A DNA stretch of 6,673 nucleotides from Sphingomonadaceae bacterium. GTDB lineage: Bacteria; Pseudomonadota; Alphaproteobacteria; Sphingomonadales; Sphingomonadaceae. The stretch spans positions 1 to 6,673 of the forward strand of contig JAFARM010000181.1 in the NCBI GenBank assembly GCA_019245455.1, in the 5' to 3' direction. Shown one piece after another: positions 1 to 4,745 of the stretch. The notes below the pieces were generated by a model. It made no database searches, had not been told where the DNA came from, and was given only the letters and a program-made list of their open reading frames with translations. The translations under genes and the position numbers were made by a program. The stretch's first letter is position 1. Each line of letters begins with the position of its first letter.

Positions 1-60
1 GCCTTCGCCGCGCTTGGCATCGACGTCGGGCATCTGTCGGCGGTGGCCGGAACCGCCTAG
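1..60 (+). CDS. C-terminal fragment of an unidentified protein
   Basis: The reading frame starting at base 1 is open for 19 codons and ends at TAG (58-60). Its peptide ends in GHLSAVAGTA. Sixteen of the 19 codons end in G or C, which matches the coding style of the neighbours, so this is probably the 3' end of a real gene that enters from the left edge. No domain can be named from so few residues. The gene converges on the AsmA-family gene, and the two stop codons overlap within one CTAG. There is no room for a private terminator between them. It could still be a chance open frame in GC-rich DNA. Confidence 0.5.
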   Translation, partial: AFAALGIDVGHLSAVAGTA

Positions 61-2144
61 AAAATCCCCAGCACCTTCTTCTTCTGCTTCGCCGTCTTGG
101 GGTCGTGCGGGGCGGCCTGGACCTGGGCGGCGGTCTCCGCCTTCTCGACCGCGGCGCAGTTCGAGTTCTTGGCCAGCCCGAGGTCGACGAATGGCAGGAT
201 CGCGGCGACCGGCGTCGCGACGACGCCGAGCACGACCGCGCCGCCGGCCCGGCCGATCAGCTCCTTGCTGATCGGATTGACGCTGGGCGCGGCGAAATAG
301 CCGCCGATGCCGATCGGCGACTGGCCGGAGAACAGGCTGAACTCCTTCGACCGGCCGCGCAGCGACAGGCCGATCGTCTCGTCCTTGAAGCTGAACTGGC
401 CCTTCATCGCATAGACCGCGCGGCCGGTGTCGAACAGCACGGGATCGGCGGTCGACACGCCGTCGCGAACGGTGAACGCGGCGACGCCGCAGCGGATGTC
501 GCGCGGCTTCTTCAGGTCACGCCCAAGCAGCGCGACGATGAAGTTCTGCACGTCGAGCTTGGCGAGCTCGATGTTCCGGATCCACAGCGTCCCCTGGCTG
601 ACGACGACGGCGATCCGCCCCGACGACGAGCCCAGCGAGGCCCGCACCGAATCGCCCGACCCGTGCAGCGCGACGTGCCCGGCAACGTTGGCGGTCGTGC
701 CGTTGTCCTCGACCTTGAACGAGGTCAACAGCTTGCCGAGCGGCACCGCCGTCATGCGGATGTCGTAGGCGGTGGCGACCGGACGCGCGCGCGCGTTGAG
801 GTCGATCATTCCCGTCAACCGCCCGCCGATGACGTCGAAGGCGACCGGCGTCAGCCGCAGCCGGCGGTCGTCGAGACCCAGGTTGACCACGAGGTTGGTG
901 ACGGGGACCGTGCCGGTGCGGATCGTCGCGGCGCGGTACTTCACATCGGCGTCGAACGCCTTCAGCGCATCGAGGTCGAGCGGCGCGCCGGGCAGGATGC
1001 GCGGGTGGCCGCCCGCCGTGGTGACGAGCGCTGGCGGCGGCGTCCTGCCCGCAGCCTTGGCCTGCTTCGCCGCTTCGAGCTTGTCGGGCGAATAGCCGAT
1101 CCACGGGCCGATATCGACGATGTCGAGAACGTTGGTGCGAAGGTCGGCGGTCAGCTTCGGCCGTGCGCCGCCGGTCTGGACCGCCAGCTGCCCGGCCAGG
1201 TCCGAGTCGCCGAAACGGCCGGTCAGATGGGTGAAGCGATAGTCGCTGCCGTCCTTGGTGAAGTTCGCCGCCAGCCGGTACGGCCGCGTCGCCGGTGCCG
1301 TCGCGCCGGCCAGCTTGAACAGCGTCTGCAGGTTGCGCCCGGCGATCGCGACGCGCAGATCGGCCCCCTCGATCCGCGTCGGTCCGGGCAGCGTGCCCGA
1401 CACGTCGACCGCGGTCTCGGCGACGTCGGCGTGCAGCTCGATCCCCGTGTGCCCGCCGGTGATCGTCGCATTCGGCGTGGTGAACGCCCCGCGCAGGCTG
1501 AACGGGTGCGCCAGCGCCGTGCCGCCGCCGCGGAAGGTGAGCGGCCCGCTGACGTTCTCGCGTCCGCCGGGACGGACCTGCCCGGCGAGGTCGCCGAAGG
1601 TCAGGCGGACGTCGGCCGCGTGCTTGGCGTCGATGTAGTGCGCGGCGGTGTTGGTGACGGTCGCGCGGTCGATCGGCGGCACCTCGAACGGGGTGTCACC
1701 GGCGAAGGTCCAGGTATTGCGCCCGGCCTTGTCGATCTCCAGCCCGGCGGTGGCTCCGTCGAGGTCGAGGTAGAGGACGTGCTGCCGGCCGAAGATCAGG
1801 TCCCAGGTGCTGATTTCGGTGTCGATCAGGCGGGCGGTGAACAGCTGGCGGTCGCGCGCCCACGCCGGGTTGGCGACGCTCAGGTCCTCGGCCAGGAACT
1901 TCAGGTGGAACGGGTTGAAGTAGAACTGGAAATCGCCGCCCACCGCGACCGGGCGGTCGGCGTAGCGGCTGGCGTACTTGACGAAGGTCGGCTTGAGGAA
2001 GCGGCCCTTGGTGACGAACAGGATCGCCCAGGCGAGCACGATCAGGCCGAGGATGGTCGCGACCAGCGCGACGACGCTGCCGATCGCGCTGTCGAGCGGC
2101 CGGCGGCGGCCGGTCTGCGGAGCGGGACGGGTCAGGCTGTCCAT
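57..2144 (-). CDS. AsmA family inner-membrane-anchored protein
   Basis: This 695-residue protein is probably an AsmA-family envelope protein. The family has an N-terminal membrane anchor and a long periplasmic beta-rich region, and is linked to outer-membrane biogenesis and lipid transport between membranes. A basic stretch (RRR, residues 13-15) precedes one hydrophobic helix at about residues 21-44, which predicts a cytoplasmic N-terminus with the rest in the periplasm. The early FNPFHLKFLAEDLSVANPAW segment and the late hydrophobic segment near residues 640-665, followed by LAKNSNCAA, resemble the two ends of AsmA-type proteins. The tail is basic (KQKKKVLGIF). E. coli AsmA is about 617 residues, so the length fits. 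The start is the ATG at 2142-2144; no strong ribosome site precedes it. The gene stands alone on its strand, divergent from rpmI. Which AsmA paralogue it represents is not clear from sequence alone. Confidence 0.85.
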   Translation of the reverse strand: MDSLTRPAPQTGRRRPLDSAIGSVVALVATILGLIVLAWAILFVTKGRFLKPTFVKYASRYADRPVAVGGDFQFYFNPFHLKFLAEDLSVANPAWARDRQLFTARLIDTEISTWDLIFGRQHVLYLDLDGATAGLEIDKAGRNTWTFAGDTPFEVPPIDRATVTNTAAHYIDAKHAADVRLTFGDLAGQVRPGGRENVSGPLTFRGGGTALAHPFSLRGAFTTPNATITGGHTGIELHADVAETAVDVSGTLPGPTRIEGADLRVAIAGRNLQTLFKLAGATAPATRPYRLAANFTKDGSDYRFTHLTGRFGDSDLAGQLAVQTGGARPKLTADLRTNVLDIVDIGPWIGYSPDKLEAAKQAKAAGRTPPPALVTTAGGHPRILPGAPLDLDALKAFDADVKYRAATIRTGTVPVTNLVVNLGLDDRRLRLTPVAFDVIGGRLTGMIDLNARARPVATAYDIRMTAVPLGKLLTSFKVEDNGTTANVAGHVALHGSGDSVRASLGSSSGRIAVVVSQGTLWIRNIELAKLDVQNFIVALLGRDLKKPRDIRCGVAAFTVRDGVSTADPVLFDTGRAVYAMKGQFSFKDETIGLSLRGRSKEFSLFSGQSPIGIGGYFAAPSVNPISKELIGRAGGAVVLGVVATPVAAILPFVDLGLAKNSNCAAVEKAETAAQVQAAPHDPKTAKQKKKVLGIF

Positions 2145-2211
2145 ACACGGTCAACGGGCCACGCGATGCACTCGTTCCGCCGCCGGGCGACGGGCGGCCG
2201 CACCGATCCGG

Positions 2212-2240
2212 TTGCTTATCGCGCGCGGTCCTGCTAAGCG
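2212..2240 (+). promoter_or_regulatory. Candidate promoter of rpmI-rplT
   Basis: TTGCTTA (2212-2218) and GCTAAGCG (2233-2240) are 14 bases apart. The arrangement fits the alphaproteobacterial housekeeping pattern known from Caulobacter (TTGACGS, 10-14 bases, GCTANAWC), but only TTG of the -35 and GCTA of the -10 match well. Transcription would start near 2247. The position, upstream of a ribosomal protein operon and in an otherwise non-coding spacer, supports the call. The match is only moderate. Confidence 0.4.
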
Positions 2241-2284
2241 CGCCCGCTCACGTACAGGATCGCCCGGCTGAATGGGCTGCCGAG

Positions 2285-2297
2285 GCGGTGCTACCGC
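2285..2297 (+). other. Small hairpin in the rpmI leader
   Basis: GCGGT (2285-2289) pairs perfectly with ACCGC (2293-2297) around a three-base loop. It ends eight bases before the rpmI ribosome site. L20 autoregulates rpmI-rplT in some bacteria by binding structured mRNA, so a leader structure could matter, but a five-pair stem is easily found by chance in GC-rich DNA and I do not claim a function. Confidence 0.25.
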
Positions 2298-2305
2298 GTG
2301 CTTTC

Positions 2306-2310
2306 AGGAG
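2306..2310 (+). promoter_or_regulatory. Ribosome binding site of rpmI
   Basis: AGGAG lies five bases before the ATG at 2316. It decides the start: an in-frame GTG at 2298 would begin upstream of this site and add six residues absent from normal L35 proteins, which begin MPK. Confidence 0.85.
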
Positions 2311-2315
2311 ACGAA

Positions 2316-2519
2316 ATGCCCAAGTTGAAGACCAAGAGCGGGGTCAAGAAGCGTTTCAAGATCACCGCGACCGGCAAGGTGCTGCACGGCGCGGTCGGCA
2401 AGCGCCACCGCCTGACCCACCACAATGCCAAGTACATCCGCCAGAACCGCGGCACAGACACGATTTCCGAGCCCGACGCCCGGACGATCAAGCTCTGGGC
2501 CCCCTACGGCCTGCGGTAA
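2316..2519 (+). CDS. rpmI: 50S ribosomal protein L35
   Basis: Ribosomal protein L35 (bL35) is a small basic component of the large ribosomal subunit. The 67-residue product begins [20 protein letters not shown], the conserved family opening. It continues with the His/Arg-rich [19 protein letters not shown] stretch that contacts 23S rRNA. The usual length is about 65 residues, so the gene is complete. The start at 2316 is fixed by the AGGAG ribosome site and by the conserved MPK N-terminus. It is the first gene of a two-gene operon: rplT follows after 12 bases with its own ribosome site, as in most bacteria. In E. coli and Bacillus the pair is under feedback control by L20. Whether that holds here cannot be seen. 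Confidence 0.97.
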   Translation: MPKLKTKSGVKKRFKITATGKVLHGAVGKRHRLTHHNAKYIRQNRGTDTISEPDARTIKLWAPYGLR

Positions 2520-2531
2520 GGGAGGACAACC

Positions 2532-2912
2532 ATGGCACGCGTCAAGCGCGGTACCACCAGCCACGCCCGCCACAAGCGGGTGCTCGAGCAGGCCAAGGGC
2601 TATTACGGCCGCCGCAAGAACACGATCCGCATCGCGAGGCAAGCGGTCGAGAAGGCCGGGCAGTACGCCTATCGCGACCGCAAGGTTAAGAAGCGGAACT
2701 TCCGCGCGCTGTGGATCCAGCGCATCAACGCCGCGGTGCGCGAGGTCGGGCTGACCTACGGCATCTTCATGCACGGCTGCAAGCTGGCGAACGTCGAACT
2801 CGACCGCAAGATGCTCGCCGACCTCGCCATGCACGAGCCCGAGGCGTTCCGCGCCATCGCGGCGCAGGTGCAGGCGGCACTCGACGCGAAGCCGACGGCG
2901 ATCGCGGCGTAA
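2532..2912 (+). CDS. rplT: 50S ribosomal protein L20
   Basis: Ribosomal protein L20 (bL20) is a primary 23S rRNA-binding protein needed early in 50S assembly, and in several bacteria it is also the translational repressor of its own operon. The 126-residue product opens with [20 protein letters not shown] and [20 protein letters not shown], the conserved extended basic arm. The globular part follows from about residue 60, with [15 protein letters not shown] (57-71) and [10 protein letters not shown] (73-82). The family is usually about 117-120 residues; the excess is an Ala-rich C-terminal tail. GGAGG at 2521-2525, six bases before the ATG, is a strong ribosome site. The gene is 12 bases downstream of rpmI, and an intrinsic terminator follows 24 bases after the stop codon, so the operon probably ends here. 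Confidence 0.97.
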   Translation: MARVKRGTTSHARHKRVLEQAKGYYGRRKNTIRIARQAVEKAGQYAYRDRKVKKRNFRALWIQRINAAVREVGLTYGIFMHGCKLANVELDRKMLADLAMHEPEAFRAIAAQVQAALDAKPTAIAA

Positions 2913-2936
2913 GGCTGCCGGCATCGACAGAACGAA

Positions 2937-2972
2937 GGGCGCGGGAGCCGGTCTCCCGCGCCCTTTCGTTTT
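2937..2972 (+). terminator. Intrinsic terminator of rpmI-rplT
   Basis: GGGCGCGGGAG (2937-2947) pairs perfectly with CTCCCGCGCCC (2953-2963) around a CCGGT loop: 11 GC-rich pairs. The T-rich tract TTTCGTTTT (2964-2972) follows. The stem can extend through AACGAA (2931-2936) pairing with TTCGTT (2965-2970) past one bulged T, so it may partly work in both directions. It separates the ribosomal pair from pheS. Confidence 0.85.
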
Positions 2973-2984
2973 CCCGGTGAGGCC

Positions 2985-2992
2985 GCTAAGTC
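2985..2992 (+). promoter_or_regulatory. Candidate -10 element for pheS
   Basis: GCTAAGTC matches the Caulobacter-type housekeeping -10 consensus GCTANAWC at all but one specified base. It sits just after the rplT terminator, where a new promoter for pheS is expected. No good -35 is visible at the proper distance; TTTCGTT (2964-2970) is a poor match. Transcription would start near 2999-3000, at the first bases of the inverted repeat. Confidence 0.35.
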
Positions 2993-2999
2993 CCCTTCC

Positions 3000-3073
3000 T
3001 GTCATCCCCGCGGAAGCGGGGACCCATCTCCCGAAGCCTGAGGCGATGGGTCCCCGCTTCCGCGGAGATGACA
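3000..3073. repeat. REP-like inverted repeat (paired palindromic element)
   Basis: Two 29-base arms, 3000-3028 and 3045-3073, are reverse complements with a single mismatch (C3007 against A3066) and are separated by 16 bases. Each arm contains a nested palindrome: CCCCGC-GGAA-GCGGGG (3006-3021) and CCCCGC-TTCC-GCGGAG (3052-3067), the second with one mismatched pair. Elements beginning GTCATCCCCGC are familiar as dispersed intergenic repeats in many proteobacterial genomes, and translate to tell-tale peptides such as PRFRGDD. The layout, two head-to-head REP units, resembles a BIME. No RAYT transposase is present. As RNA it would fold into a very stable hairpin in the pheS leader. Confidence 0.85.
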
Positions 3074-3085
3074 ATGTGTGGTCGT

Positions 3086-3090
3086 AGGGA
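3086..3090 (+). promoter_or_regulatory. Ribosome binding site of pheS
   Basis: AGGGA ends four bases before the ATG at 3095. It favours this start over the in-frame ATGs at 3068 and 3074. The ATG at 3068 lies inside the right arm of the inverted repeat, and the one at 3074 directly abuts it. Neither has a proper ribosome site. Confidence 0.65.
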
Positions 3091-3094
3091 CGCG

Positions 3095-4204
3095 ATGAGC
3101 GACGTAGCCGATCTTGAAGGGAGCACGCTGGCAGCGGTCGCGGCCGCCGCCGACCTCGCCGCGCTCGACACCGTGCGCGTCGCCGCGCTCGGCAAGGCGG
3201 GCAACGTCACGGCGCTGATGAAGACGCTGGGCGCAATGTCGCCCGAGGCGCGGCTGGTCGAGGGGCCGCGGCTGAACGCGCTGCGCGACACGATTGCCGC
3301 CGCCATCGCCGCACGGAAGACCGAGCTGGAGGCCGCCGCGCTCGACGCCCGCCTCGCCTCCGAAAGCCTCGACATGACGCTGCCGGTGTCGCCCGGCCCT
3401 GCCGGCACGGTCCACCCGGTCAGCCAGGTGATGGACGAACTCGCCGAAATCTTCGCCGACCTGGGCTTCGCCGTCGCCGACGGGCCGGAGATCGAGGACG
3501 ACTGGCACAACTTCACCGCGCTCAACATTCCCGAGAGCCACCCGGCACGGGCGATGCACGACACCTTCTATGTCGCGCAAGGGGAGCAGCCTGCCCCCGC
3601 CGGCCACCCGGCCGCGGGTGGCGTCATCCGCCACCTGCTCCGCACCCACACGTCGCCGGTGCAGATCCGCACCATGCTGGCCTCGCCGCCGCCGATCCGC
3701 ATCATCGCGCCGGGCCGCACCTACCGCTCCGACAGCGACGCGACGCACACGCCGATGTTCCACCAGGTCGAGGGGCTGGTCATCGACCGCGGCATCCACT
3801 TGGGCCACCTCAAGTGGACGCTCGAGACGTTCGTCAAGGCGTTCTTCGAGGTCGACGACATCACCCTGCGCCTGCGCCCGAGCTACTTCCCCTTCACCGA
3901 GCCGTCGGTCGAGGTCGACGTCGGCTGTTCGTGGCGCGGCGGCACGCTCAGCATCGGCGGCAGCGAGAGCTGGCTCGAGATTCTCGGCTCCGGCATGGTC
4001 CACCCGCGCGTCATCGCCGCCTGCGGGCTCGATCCGGACGAATGGCAGGGCTTCGCCTTCGGCTGCGGCATCGACCGGCTGGCGATGCTCAAATACGGCA
4101 TGACCGACCTCCGCGCCTTCTTCGACGGCGACGCGCGCTGGCTGCGCCACTACGGCTTCAAGGCGACCGACGTGCCGACGCTGAGCGGAGGAGTGGGGGC
4201 GTGA
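3095..4204 (+). CDS. pheS: Phenylalanyl-tRNA synthetase alpha subunit
   Basis: PheS is the catalytic alpha subunit of the (alpha-beta)2 phenylalanyl-tRNA synthetase, which charges tRNA-Phe with phenylalanine in the cytoplasm (EC 6.1.1.20). The 369-residue product has an N-terminal coiled-coil tRNA-binding arm (about 1-95; [14 protein letters not shown] follows the family pattern). The class II core follows: [11 protein letters not shown] (130-140), LRTHTS (182-187), motif 2 [21 protein letters not shown] (207-227), [10 protein letters not shown] (267-276) and motif 3 [11 protein letters not shown] (319-329). Ala321 corresponds to E. coli Ala294 in the phenylalanine pocket, so specificity looks normal. 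It is longer than E. coli PheS (327), partly from a Pro/Ala/Gly-rich insert at 164-176. The start at 3095 is chosen from the AGGGA site; the ATG at 3068 would add nine residues encoded by repeat and leader. The stop overlaps the start of a 33-codon ORF. Confidence 0.97.
   Translation: MSDVADLEGSTLAAVAAAADLAALDTVRVAALGKAGNVTALMKTLGAMSPEARLVEGPRLNALRDTIAAAIAARKTELEAAALDARLASESLDMTLPVSPGPAGTVHPVSQVMDELAEIFADLGFAVADGPEIEDDWHNFTALNIPESHPARAMHDTFYVAQGEQPAPAGHPAAGGVIRHLLRTHTSPVQIRTMLASPPPIRIIAPGRTYRSDSDATHTPMFHQVEGLVIDRGIHLGHLKWTLETFVKAFFEVDDITLRLRPSYFPFTEPSVEVDVGCSWRGGTLSIGGSESWLEILGSGMVHPRVIAACGLDPDEWQGFAFGCGIDRLAMLKYGMTDLRAFFDGDARWLRHYGFKATDVPTLSGGVGA
4187..4193 (+). promoter_or_regulatory. Strong ribosome binding site inside the end of pheS
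   Basis: GGAGGAG lies within the last codons of pheS, seven bases before the GTG at 4201. It is the strongest Shine-Dalgarno-like sequence in the window and points at the small membrane ORF, since no other start codon is suitably placed. In the pheS frame these bases encode Ser-Gly-Gly residues, so amino-acid composition could explain part of it. Confidence 0.6.
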
Positions 4205-4302
4205 GCGGGCGGGCGTTCATCCTCCATGCGGTGCTGATCGTGCCGTGGACTGCCGTGTCGACGGTGCTGGCTGCGCTTTACCTGATCGAGCACTGGCGCT
4301 GA
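4201..4302 (+). CDS. Small single-pass membrane protein (33 residues), coupled to pheS
   Basis: The product is unrecognised. It begins at GTG 4201-4203, which overlaps the pheS stop in GTGA (4201-4204), the classic arrangement for translational coupling. A GGAGGAG site stands seven bases upstream. The 33-residue peptide opens MSGRAF, has one continuous hydrophobic segment at about residues 5-29 (including VLIVPW and VLAALYLI), and ends in the polar EHWR. Such a layout suits a small single-pass inner-membrane protein, with Arg4 favouring a cytoplasmic N-terminus, though Arg33 makes the orientation uncertain. Codons mostly end in G or C, like the flanking genes. Its placement suggests expression at a fixed ratio to PheS, but no link to tRNA charging can be deduced. 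Short hydrophobic ORFs arise by chance in GC-rich DNA; the ribosome site and exact overlap are what make this one credible. Confidence 0.6.
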   Translation: MSGRAFILHAVLIVPWTAVSTVLAALYLIEHWR

Positions 4303-4307
4303 GCCTT

Positions 4308-4335
4308 TTGCGGCAGCGCAGCTTCGTGTTAGGCT
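4308..4335 (+). promoter_or_regulatory. Candidate promoter of the DUF1640-like gene, possibly leaderless
   Basis: TTGCGGC (4308-4314) and GTTAGGCT (4328-4335) are 13 bases apart, in the range for alphaproteobacterial housekeeping promoters (TTGACGS and GCTANAWC). The ATG at 4343 begins seven bases after the -10-like block, so transcription would start at about the start codon and give a leaderless mRNA. The same bases could instead act as a weak ribosome site (AGG, 4331-4333). Confidence 0.4.
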
Positions 4336-4342
4336 GGTGCAT

Positions 4343-4699
4343 ATGGCGACGATGATCGACACGCTGAAGCTAGCGCGGAACTTTGAAACCGCCGGCTTTG
4401 CCACGCCGCAGGCGGAAGCGCTGACCGCCGCGCTTGTCGACTTGCGTGCGGACGCGCGGGAAGACCTAGCGACCAGGGACGATCTGAAGGCCGGAATGTC
4501 GGAAGTTCGCGCCGAAATCAGAGAGAGCCGGACCGAGTCCAAATCCGACCTGCGGGTGGCGGTGGCCGATCTCAAGATCGAGATTGCGACCGCCGTGTCC
4601 AGTAGCCAGAACAAAATTCTGTGGGCGCTGTTCGGCAGCCAGCTGTTCGTCATCGCGGCGGTGGTGGCGCTCAACAACCTGTCCAAGCTCATCCCCTGA
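4343..4699 (+). CDS. DUF1640-like coiled-coil protein with C-terminal membrane anchor
   Basis: The 118-residue product resembles the DUF1640/CCDC90-type small proteins found in many alphaproteobacteria, whose molecular role is not settled. Its opening, MIDTLKLARNFETAGFATPQAEALTAAL (from residue 4), follows the typical 'LKLAR-L-AGF-QAEA' pattern. A long charged helical stretch at about 37-90 (ATRDDLKAGMSEVRAEIRE) predicts a coiled coil. One hydrophobic helix at about 93-110 (LWALFGSQLFVIAAVVAL) anchors the C-terminus, leaving a short tail. ATG 4343 is preferred; GTG 4337 and ATG 4352 are in-frame alternatives. It stands 40 bases after the small membrane ORF and 46 before pheT. It uses codons that its neighbours largely avoid (CTA, AGG, AGA, AAA, TTT), which hints at weaker expression or a later arrival. 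The family call is from pattern recognition, not a profile search. Confidence 0.75.
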   Translation: MATMIDTLKLARNFETAGFATPQAEALTAALVDLRADAREDLATRDDLKAGMSEVRAEIRESRTESKSDLRVAVADLKIEIATAVSSSQNKILWALFGSQLFVIAAVVALNNLSKLIP

Positions 4700-4708
4700 T
4701 CCGTGCCG

Positions 4709-4724
4709 CCGCCGGCTTCGGCGG
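4709..4724 (+). other. GC-rich hairpin between the DUF1640-like gene and pheT
   Basis: CCGCCG (4709-4714) pairs perfectly with CGGCGG (4719-4724) around GCTT. It follows the DUF1640-like stop by nine bases. There is no T-tract, so it is not a convincing intrinsic terminator; it could protect an mRNA end, pause polymerase or be chance. Confidence 0.3.
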
Positions 4725-4730
4725 GAACCG

Positions 4731-4738
4731 CGTAGGCT
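4731..4738 (+). promoter_or_regulatory. Candidate -10 element directly upstream of pheT
   Basis: CGTAGGCT ends seven bases before the pheT ATG at 4746, the same TAGGCT and the same distance as upstream of the DUF1640-like gene. A leaderless pheT transcript would follow if it is a -10. No convincing -35 is visible at 10-14 bases upstream, where the hairpin lies. The alternative is that TAGG (4733-4736) acts as a weak ribosome site on a longer mRNA. Confidence 0.3.
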
Positions 4739-4745
4739 TGCCGAA

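Larger units (their letters stand above)
2145..2315. other. Divergent intergenic region between the AsmA-family gene and rpmI
   Basis: This 171-base spacer must hold the promoter of rpmI and probably that of the minus-strand AsmA-family gene. On the plus strand a candidate promoter lies at 2212-2240. That leaves a leader of about 65-70 bases before rpmI, containing a small perfect hairpin at 2285-2297. On the minus strand I could not pick a convincing promoter; a TTGACC at 2148-2153 lies too close to the AsmA start codon to serve as its -35. No small gene is supported here. Confidence 0.5.

Noticed and set aside
105..2237. A 710-codon open frame on the plus strand opposite the AsmA-family gene
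   Set aside because: Its product is Arg/Asp/Gln-rich without recognisable domains, and it mirrors the real gene whose minus-strand product has a membrane anchor and AsmA-like ends. Long antisense frames are expected in DNA with strong G/C third positions.
2298..2318. GTG at 2298 as the rpmI start
   Set aside because: It lies upstream of the AGGAG site and would add six residues ahead of the conserved MPK start of L35.
3000..3073. CRISPR repeat or insertion-sequence terminal repeats
   Set aside because: There are only two arms in opposite orientation separated by 16 bases, with no spacers, no transposase and no target-site duplication visible.
2304..3074. A 256-codon minus-strand frame opposite rpmI-rplT starting MSSPRKRGP
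   Set aside because: The opening peptide is the typical translation of REP-like repeats, and the remainder is antisense to L35 and L20.
2913..3094. A Phe-rich leader peptide (pheM-like attenuator) ahead of pheS
   Set aside because: No short frame with a start codon and clustered Phe codons is present. The hairpin at 2937-2963 is better explained as the rplT terminator.
3002..4150. A 382-codon minus-strand frame opposite pheS, beginning in the pheS 3' end and ending in the inverted repeat
   Set aside because: It is antisense to the conserved synthetase motifs, and its last residues are the repeat translated ([13 protein letters not shown]). No domain or ribosome site supports it.
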